A DNA stretch of 42,966 bases, taken from an uncultured Muribaculaceae bacterium. Lineage in GTDB: Bacteria > Bacteroidota > Bacteroidia > Bacteroidales > Muribaculaceae. Both the position numbers and the translations under genes were made by a program. This document shows, piece after piece, positions 7,783-16,971 of the stretch. The notes beneath the pieces were generated by a model that worked only from the letters and a program-made list of their open reading frames with translations, searched no databases and had not been told where the DNA came from. The DNA is taken from assembly GCA_910583795.1 (NCBI GenBank), contig CAJTZQ010000031.1, forward strand, positions 1 to 42,966, in the 5' to 3' direction. Within the stretch, counting starts at the first letter, position 1; the number at the start of each line of letters is the position of its first letter.

Positions 7783-10700
7783 TTAATTTGTCAGAGGCAA
7801 TTTCAGAGGACGGATCGGAAGGCCGTCACAAGTGTTAAATGCGTTCGATGGACGCACCTTTTTATCTAAGCCCAAGCCATTGCCTCTGGAAAACTCAAAC
7901 ATAAAAGCTGCATCGGGAGGATAATTATAAACATATTTATAAGATGAGGTTTCTCCCGATATAATTTTTATGTTATCATATATAATGGCACTTTCTGAAT
8001 CATTATATGTCCAGTCTTTTAACTGTTTTGCCCATGCATATCCATGCGCTGTATTTGTTACTCCAAAACTCCTGATAGTTGCCTTGTCATCCCAGTCGCG
8101 ATAGCCATTTTCAGGGAAAATTATTGACTGGAGTTTCGACAGGTCTGTATAAAATTCCATCAGATACGTCTTATAATAATTATTATTGCCATTGTAATCC
8201 GGCAAATTATTTAGAGCAGCTTCATACCATTTTTCTGACTGATGTGCATTACTATCAAGAATTCCAGTCGTTGTCATTCCCCCTCCCTCATTGATGTTTT
8301 GTCCGGTTACAGAGAAAGAGGAAAACGCATTATAGTGAGGAACGATATATCCGACTGGAGTCGGATCATAGACTGTTTTATAGTCCGCGCTGTAAGTCCA
8401 CGTATCTTCTGTGACCTGTCCCCATAAGTCAATATAGGTTTGGTTCTTACTATCATAAGGGTTTAATGGACTATATTGATGTCCGTCGTGATTTTTTAAT
8501 ATTTCATCATCACCATTTTTGTTGCCTATTCGTGGTGGATTATGCCAGCAAGCCGGTTGTTGAATAAGCCTGTTACCTGTTGCATAATTAAAGTTATCCC
8601 CCTCGGCAGCTACTGTGGTGTTGTCGAAAAGAGCTTTTGTAGTTTTTCGGAATACCCCGTCAGGAAGACGGCTGTCTTCATAAAACCTTTTTGGTCTCCC
8701 CTCTTCATCAGCCACACCTGAAGGATATACAGTTTTGTCAACCAAAATATCTTTGTTTTCGGTTTCTTTGACGGATAGTCCCCAGAAAGGATCTTTGCGA
8801 CCCCATTGATAGTAGGTGTTATTGCCTCGCGGAAACGCCATGTGCGATTTTTGAACAATCTTGATTGTCCGCGACATTTCGCCGGTGGATATTCTTATCT
8901 CGCAGCTGCGTTCAGGATAATATTTTATCTTCATATCTTCCGAACACCAACCGAGATTGACAGACATAAATTCATATTCTGAAGGAGAAGGCCAGCTCAC
9001 AGCAGGGCTACTTTTAGTGACCTTTATTGTTTCTTTCAATCCTTCAGTCTTATTGGTCGGCTTTGCATTTAGGTTTGTGACCCATATATGCCAGCTCCAC
9101 ATTATTTTGTCATTTTGATCCATAATCGCAATCACGGCATTTCCCTGTTTGATATTGCCCTGAGGCACATCAAACTGTATACCTCCAATGTTTTTCCCGT
9201 TATTTTGTCCATAAAGACCCGAGTCATAGCTTATATTGGTTACCAAGCCGTCTGCATCCTCCCAAACCAATACCGCACTCTTGGGATTGCAATTTTCATG
9301 CTGCGTGATATATGGAGATGTTATATCTTTATTGAGATGGTTTTTAAACTTCTCCAATGCAGGCGCTTTCGGATTTGTTTGTAATGGAGTGTAGGAATGG
9401 TCATACGATTTTTGGTTGTCGGCATAATTGGTTATGGCGTTTCCATAGACTAATGGAAGGGTGAAGGTGCCATAGCCGTCAACTATATAGCAGTTTGCTG
9501 TATTCTCTATTGCTCCTCTGGCTCCGGATGAGCTTGCAAGATTATAGATTCCCTTGGGATTGCTTTTAAGGTTGGCATCTATGTCAATTTCATCCGGCAC
9601 AGGCATTCCCGCCACAAATGTGATATCCTGGGAGTTTCCTCCTTCTTCCAAATATCCTCCTGTCACCGTAATCCATTCGGGCTTTTCAGTTTTAAATTGA
9701 GATTCGCCATTTTCTTTATAACCCGATACGCGCCAGGGTATCTTGTTCTTGATGCCGTTTTCCCCGGTTTCGTAACTTGTCACAGTTACCGTGTTCTGAT
9801 TGTTGAACTTATGTCCAAGGTTTTCATAGCCTGCATAAGGAGCAGCGTTCGGTTCAAAGAAATAACCCATATAGTTAACGTCTTTGGGGGTGGTGACCTC
9901 AAACACCTTTTCATGATATTCTATATGCCAGTCTGCCTCATTTCCACTTCCCTTAGGCTTTAGAGTGAGCATGTAGTGGTAGTTGCGTTCAGCTTCAAAA
10001 TTATCTGTCACGTTTTTACCAAGCATGAATCTGAAAGAGATATTACCCTGAGCCTTAGACCCTTCCGCCTCGGATATATAGTATCCCTCCACCTCTATAT
10101 ATGAGCCATACGGGATTCCCGCCTTATCTTCATTTTCCATTTTTCCTGTGTCAAAGTTAAATTTAGCAACTTTCGACTTTTTGGGTTCGGAAAGGTTAGG
10201 TTGCATATTTTCATAAAAATATAGGGCGTCGGCTGTCTCAGCATGAAAATCTATCGCTTCCCCGTCTTTCATTAATTTGGGATTTGTTTTGCTGATAGAT
10301 GGCCATTCGTGATAATCATCGGAAGGCACTGCATTTCCTTCGCAGTATGAGATAAACTGGGAAGACGTGTGATACAACCCGTCCGCATTCTCTTCGTTTG
10401 AAATTGGTGTATGATTATACGTCTCTGTTCCCGGAGAAAGACCGGCGCCTGTTTCACTTTCAACAGGCTTTGGACCGAATCCGAGAGTACAATCATATGG
10501 TATGTCGTAAATTTTTGCTTGCTTAAGGTATACGGTTACCTTGTCTTCCAGTCCTGAGCCGTCAATATCGATAGTTATTTTTGATGCACAGCGTCTCAGC
10601 CAACATTTGAGTGTCATGCCGGGACGGTTTACTGAAATAGTCTGAAATTGATCTTGAGACGAAGGCCAGCCGACATTGCCCGATTTCACATCAACAAAAT

Positions 10701-11223
10701 ATCCTATCATCTCTCCATTTCGGGAAATATCTGTATTATTCCAGTTTACCTTCATCTTCCGAAGGTCATCAAGAGTGGCACAACCTGTTGGAGTGCCTTT
10801 AAGGTTAGCTACCCCGACGATATAATAATTCCCGAAGGGAAGTTTGAGCTTTATATTTCTAACAGATTTTGTCTTGGTTTCCGCTATCGGATTTTCTTCA
10901 TCGATATTTGTACGGTCTTCATCAACTATATCTTTATCTTGAAAACTAATTTTCTTTGGAAAATCGCCTTCCTTCAGAACCATGCCATCTTCATCAAAAA
11001 CAAATATCCATAGATTTTCAATAGAATTGAGTACTTTCCCGTTACCATTTTCGATATTGGCGCGGGTAAGATCACCTTCCGTGAAAGGACGGAAAGCGGC
11101 TTCAAGATTCAGCACGGTCTCACCCTCTGGATAATTATCTTGAGGACGGTATATGCCGTCGTCCACACATCCCGTGAGAATGAAGACGATAGCTGTTATT
11201 GCCGATATGTATATATTTTTCAT
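7783..11223 (-). CDS. Large pilus tip lipoprotein, minus-strand operon
   Basis: A 1146-residue lipoprotein (lipobox ILTGC, C19), the last intact gene of the minus-strand operon. T53-R54-A55 fits the Arg-protease processing site of type V pilins. The N-terminal part has the fimbrillin pattern ('SIENLWIFVFDEDGMV'). The C-terminal third carries 'YYQWGRKDPFWG' (about residue 803), 'GYRDWDD' and a final 'GLPIRPLKL', like FISUMP-type C-terminal lectin-like domains found on Bacteroidales surface proteins. By position and size it is the likely adhesive tip or a late accessory subunit. Its plus-strand counterpart is almost the same length but has a different C-terminal domain type. The family assignment is from recalled motifs only. 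Confidence 0.7.
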   Translation of the reverse strand: MKNIYISAITAIVFILTGCVDDGIYRPQDNYPEGETVLNLEAAFRPFTEGDLTRANIENGNGKVLNSIENLWIFVFDEDGMVLKEGDFPKKISFQDKDIVDEDRTNIDEENPIAETKTKSVRNIKLKLPFGNYYIVGVANLKGTPTGCATLDDLRKMKVNWNNTDISRNGEMIGYFVDVKSGNVGWPSSQDQFQTISVNRPGMTLKCWLRRCASKITIDIDGSGLEDKVTVYLKQAKIYDIPYDCTLGFGPKPVESETGAGLSPGTETYNHTPISNEENADGLYHTSSQFISYCEGNAVPSDDYHEWPSISKTNPKLMKDGEAIDFHAETADALYFYENMQPNLSEPKKSKVAKFNFDTGKMENEDKAGIPYGSYIEVEGYYISEAEGSKAQGNISFRFMLGKNVTDNFEAERNYHYMLTLKPKGSGNEADWHIEYHEKVFEVTTPKDVNYMGYFFEPNAAPYAGYENLGHKFNNQNTVTVTSYETGENGIKNKIPWRVSGYKENGESQFKTEKPEWITVTGGYLEEGGNSQDITFVAGMPVPDEIDIDANLKSNPKGIYNLASSSGARGAIENTANCYIVDGYGTFTLPLVYGNAITNYADNQKSYDHSYTPLQTNPKAPALEKFKNHLNKDITSPYITQHENCNPKSAVLVWEDADGLVTNISYDSGLYGQNNGKNIGGIQFDVPQGNIKQGNAVIAIMDQNDKIMWSWHIWVTNLNAKPTNKTEGLKETIKVTKSSPAVSWPSPSEYEFMSVNLGWCSEDMKIKYYPERSCEIRISTGEMSRTIKIVQKSHMAFPRGNNTYYQWGRKDPFWGLSVKETENKDILVDKTVYPSGVADEEGRPKRFYEDSRLPDGVFRKTTKALFDNTTVAAEGDNFNYATGNRLIQQPACWHNPPRIGNKNGDDEILKNHDGHQYSPLNPYDSKNQTYIDLWGQVTEDTWTYSADYKTVYDPTPVGYIVPHYNAFSSFSVTGQNINEGGGMTTTGILDSNAHQSEKWYEAALNNLPDYNGNNNYYKTYLMEFYTDLSKLQSIIFPENGYRDWDDKATIRSFGVTNTAHGYAWAKQLKDWTYNDSESAIIYDNIKIISGETSSYKYVYNYPPDAAFMFEFSRGNGLGLDKKVRPSNAFNTCDGLPIRPLKLPLTN

Positions 11224-11279
11224 TAATCTAATGTTTGGGTTCTCTCAAAAAATAGAGATCCATTCTATTATTTACTTGG

Positions 11280-13526
11280 TTAGAAGCCTACTAAATTTAT
11301 ATTACAAGATTTATTAGTATCGGGATTACTGAATTGTATTTGTACCCATTCCAAAACTGTATTACCATCAGTGTCTCCATACCAAGATTTTATTATTCTT
11401 ACTTTTGAAAGATTATCAAAACCTGCGTCTGTAAATCTTTCTTTAAATTGATCCAGAGATAAATCCGGGAATTCAGGATCGTCATCCCAAACCTTTTGTT
11501 TCAGTTCATTATATTTGACATATAAATTATCAATAGTTGGCGATTCAAACGTTTTGTCATATCTACTATACCAGAATTTTCCGTCAGAATCCCACGATGA
11601 AATCGGATATTTTTTTACAATTCCAATCGGGGTCTTGCCATCATCTTCAAAAGCTTTTGTCTTATAGCTCACAAAGACTTTTTCTTTGGTTACAGGGTCT
11701 GTAACAGAGGGTGCATCAGGATTATTGAGCTCATGATACGTCTTTTCTGTATCTACTACAATAGAAGAATGATTGCTGAAGTGGCGTAAACGGATATCTC
11801 CATCTTTGTCTTTATAAATCTTATTGCCATAGGATGTTTCTCCGGTTTCGGAATAACTGACTTCATTAATCAAGCGTGCATAACATTCCATGCCCGGTCC
11901 GCAACCGGTAAAATTGCTAAGGACACGGTCTCCGTCCTTGTCTTTAAGCCATATTTCAGCGTTGCCACCGTTTTCCACTCTTGCATAATAGTCTGCTTCT
12001 GCACGCTGTCCTACTGTTTCTCCTGTAATTATTAATTCGAGAGTAATAGACTTGCCATCAGGTCCAATTAACTGGTTTCCATCCATATCAACCGCTTTCG
12101 GTATTCTCTCGTCTGTGAAGAAATCCTTACAAAAATCGTAAATATTTCCTTCATTATCAGACAGTTTGACATCCCCAGCTTTATCACGTATAATACATGG
12201 ATATTCATATTCCAGTATTTTCTTGGAGTATGGGATTATGTCAACTTCGCAATTGAGGGTGGTGGTCATCCCTTCCACCATAAAACGATAGATATTATTG
12301 CGCTCAATATCAAATCTGTTTAACTGTGTTTCGTTTGCCTCTTCCGTACAGCCGTTTTTAGCGAAATAAATCTCTTTTGTTGGATCAGACCATTGAGAAG
12401 ACGAGCCCGGATTCGGATCGGCGAGTGTAACTCTAATCGTAGTAAAATCAATTACTCCAATATTCTTATATTCCGGAACGTATGCCACCCATTTTTCTGG
12501 CTTAACAACATTGTCAAACTCTGTTCTATTGTTAACTCTCTTGAAGGTTATGACGCTTGGGTCCGAATCGTTCATCCCCGATCCTTTGTTTTCGCTTGTA
12601 GCTCCATAGGTGAGATGAACACCGCGAAAAAAGTTATTGTCCCAACCATATTTGTCCTCAGGAAAGTAGTCTGTGAAGTTGAAAGCCCAACTCGTGTCTG
12701 GCTTGTAGGGCGAGCAAAATCCCTTAGCATTCCCTCTTGTTAATTCTACTTTTGAAAAAGACGCGAACGCATTGTTGAGAATTACCTCCACTTTTGCCAT
12801 TGCTCGGAGAAGGGGAAGTTCCTCTGTGAGCTCTATGTGCACATCCTCTGTAAGTCTGCCATTTTCGTCAAGTTTGTCGGTTAGAGAGGCATTCCCACTC
12901 AGATTGTATTCCCGAACACCGTAAAAGGGTATGAGGCGCGAGTCAGACAGCCATTCCTCATCATCTTCAGGAGATGAAAGCCTCAGGAATTGCGCGGTGG
13001 TATGGGTGGTTAGATCTTCTATTGTTGTGCTAGCGGCAGCCAGTCTGAGCTTCTCTTCAGTAGCGGCAGCATCTGTAGGCTCAAGAGGATAGTGATCGCT
13101 TCCCCAGTTTGCCAGGACAACGAGCTTAAACGGGTTTTGCACGTTTACTGCAGTAGGTATTTTGCCTGAAAATTTATATGTCAAATCTGTGGCGTTTGGC
13201 GAAGAGGGGTAAGTATTTTGTGTAGGTTTGAATGTAGCTAAGTATTTATTCTGGGCATCAAAGAAATATATACGGAAGTTCCCATTCTTGATGTCGAGGT
13301 AATTCTCATATCCGGTGCCCGCTTCAAAATCTTCCGGGATTCTACCTCCTGAACGCGTATTACCGATGCTAACGGTCACATCTAATGTAGGCACTCCCTC
13401 GGGGCCATCAGATGCTTCAGGCACGTCGGCAAAGTCAGAACTGCATCCCACAGTTAATATACTCGTTGCTTGTATAGCTACGAGGTGCAAGACCATGAAG
13501 ATTATTTTATTTATTGCATATTTCAT
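11280..13526 (-). CDS. Minor fimbrillin-like lipoprotein, minus-strand operon
   Basis: A 748-residue lipoprotein (lipobox LTVGC, C28) with T57-R58-S59 as a candidate Arg-protease cleavage site. 'NGNFRIYFFDAQNKYLATF' and 'LPLLRAMAKVEVIL' are typical fimbrillin-like strands. The gene lies between the anchor and tip genes, as in Mfa3/Mfa4-type accessory subunits. The plus-strand counterpart is much shorter (419 residues); the extra length here is mostly C-terminal, where 'YHELNNPDAPSVTDP' and 'DPEFPDLSLDQFKERF' occur in a region I do not recognise. A 53-bp A/T-rich gap separates it from the tip gene. Confidence 0.7.
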   Translation of the reverse strand: MKYAINKIIFMVLHLVAIQATSILTVGCSSDFADVPEASDGPEGVPTLDVTVSIGNTRSGGRIPEDFEAGTGYENYLDIKNGNFRIYFFDAQNKYLATFKPTQNTYPSSPNATDLTYKFSGKIPTAVNVQNPFKLVVLANWGSDHYPLEPTDAAATEEKLRLAAASTTIEDLTTHTTAQFLRLSSPEDDEEWLSDSRLIPFYGVREYNLSGNASLTDKLDENGRLTEDVHIELTEELPLLRAMAKVEVILNNAFASFSKVELTRGNAKGFCSPYKPDTSWAFNFTDYFPEDKYGWDNNFFRGVHLTYGATSENKGSGMNDSDPSVITFKRVNNRTEFDNVVKPEKWVAYVPEYKNIGVIDFTTIRVTLADPNPGSSSQWSDPTKEIYFAKNGCTEEANETQLNRFDIERNNIYRFMVEGMTTTLNCEVDIIPYSKKILEYEYPCIIRDKAGDVKLSDNEGNIYDFCKDFFTDERIPKAVDMDGNQLIGPDGKSITLELIITGETVGQRAEADYYARVENGGNAEIWLKDKDGDRVLSNFTGCGPGMECYARLINEVSYSETGETSYGNKIYKDKDGDIRLRHFSNHSSIVVDTEKTYHELNNPDAPSVTDPVTKEKVFVSYKTKAFEDDGKTPIGIVKKYPISSWDSDGKFWYSRYDKTFESPTIDNLYVKYNELKQKVWDDDPEFPDLSLDQFKERFTDAGFDNLSKVRIIKSWYGDTDGNTVLEWVQIQFSNPDTNKSCNINLVGF

Positions 13527-13585
13527 AATGCCGTGTACTCAGTCTGATAAAGATAATAATCTGATTTGCAAACTTCTTTTGCAAA

Positions 13586-14710
13586 TCAGAGATCGGAAGG
13601 GTTAAACACCACTCTCCAGGAATTGATTATCACAGTGGTGGAAAGCCAGTGATTGTTCTCGTCAAGGAAGAACGTCATATTGTACTCATCCTGACGGTCG
13701 AGATATTCCTGATCGCTCATCTCCCGATTATAGTTGCCCTTTACGAGCAAGGCATAATCTATAATAGGAATCCTTGCCACAACCTCATTGTCTGATGTCT
13801 TGCGGATTGTAAGCATAGGCTTAGCGTGTTTTGTCCAATCGCGCTGTACAAGACGGCTCACGGTAAGTTCCGCTATAGCAACTTTCACATTAGTGATCGC
13901 CCGGGTTCCGTTTTCCGTTTCCCGGGTTCCGTTTTCCGTATTTTCTTCTGACAACGGACAACGGACAAGGGACAACTGCGCCTCCGGCGCATCAACACCC
14001 GCCGAGCCGGAATATTTTGACCATGCATGGTAGATGACATTCTCGTCATCAAGTAGAGAGTTGTCGTGATTGAGCCAGCCGTTGTTGTCTTCAATCTTGA
14101 AAGAGAAATCTTCGACCTCTATATCCTCCCCGGAAAGATGCTGTAGCACGATCCGGAATACATTCGTATCTTTCGTAAGATACATGGTATACACAAAGTC
14201 CCCACCGTCGATACTCTCGGGCAGATTGACATCGAGAGTGCCGTGGAAAAGAGGATGAAGGTCAGTGTCGGAGATTGCCCCGTCTTCGGGGTGACTCTTG
14301 CGATTAAGTTTGCAGTGAAGAGGGTCGCGTGTATCTCCTTCGGCAATCTCCTGCACGTAGAAAGATTCTCCATTGTCAAGTCCGCACCATGCCATTAGTT
14401 TGTAATCGCCCGGCTGGAGAGGTAAGATAATCTCATAACCCTCTTGCGAGAGAGCCTCACTATCGTCGATAGTCTGCCATACCAGTTTCCCTTCAGGCGA
14501 GAAGACATAAAGATGCACTGACTTCACCTCGTGCGAGAATGCATCGGCAAATTTCATGTTCATGTCGTAGCGAAAGCGCAGACGATATGTCACGTCGCAA
14601 TCTCCCTCTCCGTCATAAATGGCGCTGTCGCATGAGGTCAGCAATGCCAAAGAGAGAACAGACGCTATGGCATAGACGACAATACGCGAGATATAGGCAG
14701 TTATTTTCAT
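13586..14710 (-). CDS. Mfa2/FimB-like pilus anchor lipoprotein with a repeat insertion
   Basis: A 374-residue lipoprotein (lipobox LLTSC, C27) of the FimB/Mfa2 family, which anchors type V pili to the outer membrane and limits their length. It has no T-R-A-type maturation site, as expected for an anchor. It aligns well with the plus-strand copy; for example 'MSDQEYLDRQDE' and 'LLVKGNY' occur in both. Residues 246-270 ('LSLVRCPLSEENTENGTRET' and on) have no counterpart there and are the in-frame translation of a heptad-repeat element (13903-13976). The 24-residue length difference between the paralogs roughly equals this insertion. Confidence 0.85.
   Translation of the reverse strand: MKITAYISRIVVYAIASVLSLALLTSCDSAIYDGEGDCDVTYRLRFRYDMNMKFADAFSHEVKSVHLYVFSPEGKLVWQTIDDSEALSQEGYEIILPLQPGDYKLMAWCGLDNGESFYVQEIAEGDTRDPLHCKLNRKSHPEDGAISDTDLHPLFHGTLDVNLPESIDGGDFVYTMYLTKDTNVFRIVLQHLSGEDIEVEDFSFKIEDNNGWLNHDNSLLDDENVIYHAWSKYSGSAGVDAPEAQLSLVRCPLSEENTENGTRETENGTRAITNVKVAIAELTVSRLVQRDWTKHAKPMLTIRKTSDNEVVARIPIIDYALLVKGNYNREMSDQEYLDRQDEYNMTFFLDENNHWLSTTVIINSWRVVFNPSDL
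13903..13976. repeat. Heptad-repeat element R3 inside an anchor gene
   Basis: On the plus strand a T/G/C-rich array of GTTCCGT/TTTCCGT heptads (13903-13940) is followed by a short spacer and then ACAACGG/ACAACGG/ACAAGGG heptads (13951-13976). This is the same bipartite design and vocabulary as intergenic elements R1 and R2, but inside a coding sequence. On the coding (minus) strand three 7-bp units equal seven codons, giving the peptide repeat TENGTRE-TENGTR. Confidence 0.85.
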
Positions 14711-14964
14711 TTTTGTTGTTTTCTGTTATATGTAGAGCGGCTATGCCGCAAGATTTTTTCTTGATAAGTGGGAACCAAGAGGTTCCAAGTCTTTACCGGC
14801 TTTACTCTCCGGCGATAGAGGTTCGGAATGTACTGTCATTTTCATGACAGACGTTTTTATTTTTATAGAAGAGAAAGGAAAGAGGATATCCGGCGGAACA
14901 GAAACAGAGTCTCGTTCCGCCGGAACGATAATTAATTATATACTTGTAAAGCTTTTAGAAATTA
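14711..14964 (-). promoter_or_regulatory. Hairpin-rich gap between major fimbrillin and anchor gene
   Basis: This 254-bp gap holds several stem-loops. A perfect 10-bp stem is CCGGCGGAAC (14890-14899) with its complement at 14914-14923. A 7-bp stem CTGTCAT/ATGACAG follows, and GGAACC-AAGA-GGTTCC lies at 14771-14786. The strong stem comes soon after the fimbrillin stop on the transcribed strand and lacks a long U-run. It may stabilise the fimbrillin 3' end or cause partial termination, so that shaft subunit exceeds anchor. Confidence 0.5.
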
Positions 14965-16941
14965 TCACCAATCAAAATTAGCCGTATTTTTCACTACTCT
15001 CCATGCGAGGATATTCATGCGGGCACCGAGGAAGTATTCATTAGAAGGCTTCTGGGGTATAATTTTCTCAGAATCTGTAGAATCTTCTTCATCTTCAGGA
15101 TGAAGCACCGGGGTCCCCAATCCATACACTGTGTTGAGTAGCACTTCATAAATATGGTTGCGTACAACACCATACTGACCTTTGGTTCCGGTATTATCCG
15201 TGGTGTTGAGATGAGTGATGTCGTGATAATAGTACACTGCGCCGTTTGTATAGACTTTTGCACCGCCGACTCCTTCGAGAATATCATTTGCATCATCTAA
15301 TGATATTGGCTCAAATCCTGTGGATGTCTTCTTATAAAGCTGTTCGCTGATTGCAACGTTCTCTCCTTTTAAGTCTCCTTCCTTAAAAGCATTCATATTC
15401 AGGAAGCTCTGATAGCGGGGGCTATTCTCGGAATCATCATCAGCCTTACCTGCAACTATTGCGGATACGAAATCAACATCGTCAACTCTAACAGCAATCA
15501 TTTTATATTTTGTGTTGTCTGTAATGAGAGTTCCTTCTTCAGTTGTTTCGCTACTAGTAACTGTTGTTCCTTCTTTAGATCGGAAATAAATTTGATTTTG
15601 AACAACTGCAAACATTTTTGTCTTGATATTACTAATTGGCTCACGGTTTGCCGCCCATTCCGCCAATTTAAGTTCTGTGGCTTCGTTACTATCATCTATT
15701 GTTACGAGTACACCGGCAAGGTAAACGAGTGTACGGTTCGTTAGTTGCGTAGTAGGATCATAGGTTTTCTTGAGCCATTTGGAAGTTTCATCATCTGCGG
15801 CATTTTCAAGACAATAAGCATTTTGCTTATTGATGTCTTCTAATTTGTTCTTACTGTCTGTCTCAAAATTGTCGGATGTCAAAATCTGTTTAGTCGCATA
15901 TTTGTGCACATGATTCTGAAGAGTAACGTCAGACGGGTTTATAGCCCAGAAAGAACGTTTGAAAGTATCGCTATTCCACCAGTCGCCGAGATTTGCATCA
16001 GTACAGTCATCAATGTTTTTAAACAGGTATGACTTGTCGGCTGTCCACCAAAGATTCCAACCTGTGAAAATGACGTAGATTTGCTTTTCTGTGCCCTCCA
16101 CAGTTGCTTTGATTTGTTCTTTGGTAGTCGATCCTGCCGCAGGTTTCTTACAGAGAGGAATTGCCTGATAATTCTGTCCATCATAAGTAACTGTCTTAAT
16201 ATCCCCACTGTTATAGACAGTTTTATCCCAGTCAGCCTTTACCCTGACTTTTGCAGCTATACGCTCGATATAAACCTCAACAGGATGAGCAAGAGCTTCA
16301 TCTCTGGTAGTTCTGACGTTCTCTGGATTGATGTCTACAGTAAACGACGGCGCGGTTTCTCCTGTAGGTAAATAGTTTGCACTCGACATTGCGAAGCCGT
16401 TTGTTGATACATTGTCGATTATGACAGCGGCAGTTCCAACTTTTGTCTTTAGGTCGGTTACGGATAAGTTTTTATCCAGATCTGTGGAGCTGCTGTAATT
16501 AGCTATCGCTGCCATTTTTTTGATTTTTGTGGCAATGTCTCTATCTGAACTGTTGATTACAATTACAGCATCAAGGACCTTCTCGATTGTATTGTCCATT
16601 TCAGGAGTGCCATCATTCTTAAAATCTCCCGACGTACATTCGTAATAACTATTGTTGCCGTTCATTACTACGGGATCTCCCTTGTCATCGAAGAAATAGA
16701 AACGGAGAGTCTTTATATTATTTTCAGAGTCGTATCCAATTTCGTAATTTCCGTCATCAGTTTGATCTCCCGGATTTGTGGCAACACGAGTGCCCGGCAG
16801 AACGCTGCGTACAGTTATTGACATATAGCGGTTCTGACCCTCTCCTTCTATAGGCTTCTGGTCAGGAGCTATCTCTTCTGAAGAGCAGCCTGTAAGCACG
16901 ATGGCTCCAAAGATGCCCATTAAAATTTTTGTTAGCTTCAT
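14965..16941 (-). CDS. Mfa1-type major fimbrillin, minus-strand operon
   Basis: A 658-residue prepilin lipoprotein (lipobox VLTGC, C19) with T51-R52-V53 as the likely Arg-protease cleavage point that frees the acceptor groove for strand-exchange polymerisation. Conserved fimbrillin segments are 'VYIERIAAKVRV', 'GQYGVVRNHIYEVLLNTVYG' and the C-terminal 'MNILAWRVV', which fits a donor strand. It is longer than Porphyromonas Mfa1 (about 560). It follows the DUF3868-like gene by 30 bp and precedes the anchor gene across a hairpin-rich gap, the position of the shaft gene. Confidence 0.85.
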   Translation of the reverse strand: MKLTKILMGIFGAIVLTGCSSEEIAPDQKPIEGEGQNRYMSITVRSVLPGTRVATNPGDQTDDGNYEIGYDSENNIKTLRFYFFDDKGDPVVMNGNNSYYECTSGDFKNDGTPEMDNTIEKVLDAVIVINSSDRDIATKIKKMAAIANYSSSTDLDKNLSVTDLKTKVGTAAVIIDNVSTNGFAMSSANYLPTGETAPSFTVDINPENVRTTRDEALAHPVEVYIERIAAKVRVKADWDKTVYNSGDIKTVTYDGQNYQAIPLCKKPAAGSTTKEQIKATVEGTEKQIYVIFTGWNLWWTADKSYLFKNIDDCTDANLGDWWNSDTFKRSFWAINPSDVTLQNHVHKYATKQILTSDNFETDSKNKLEDINKQNAYCLENAADDETSKWLKKTYDPTTQLTNRTLVYLAGVLVTIDDSNEATELKLAEWAANREPISNIKTKMFAVVQNQIYFRSKEGTTVTSSETTEEGTLITDNTKYKMIAVRVDDVDFVSAIVAGKADDDSENSPRYQSFLNMNAFKEGDLKGENVAISEQLYKKTSTGFEPISLDDANDILEGVGGAKVYTNGAVYYYHDITHLNTTDNTGTKGQYGVVRNHIYEVLLNTVYGLGTPVLHPEDEEDSTDSEKIIPQKPSNEYFLGARMNILAWRVVKNTANFDW

Positions 16942-16971
16942 TTGAAAGGTATTTAAATTAGATGTTTATTA

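Noticed and set aside
14827..14865. CTGTCAT/ATGACAG stem followed by T-runs as a plus-strand terminator
   Set aside because: No plus-strand gene precedes it. It is more likely part of the hairpin set of the minus-strand transcript.
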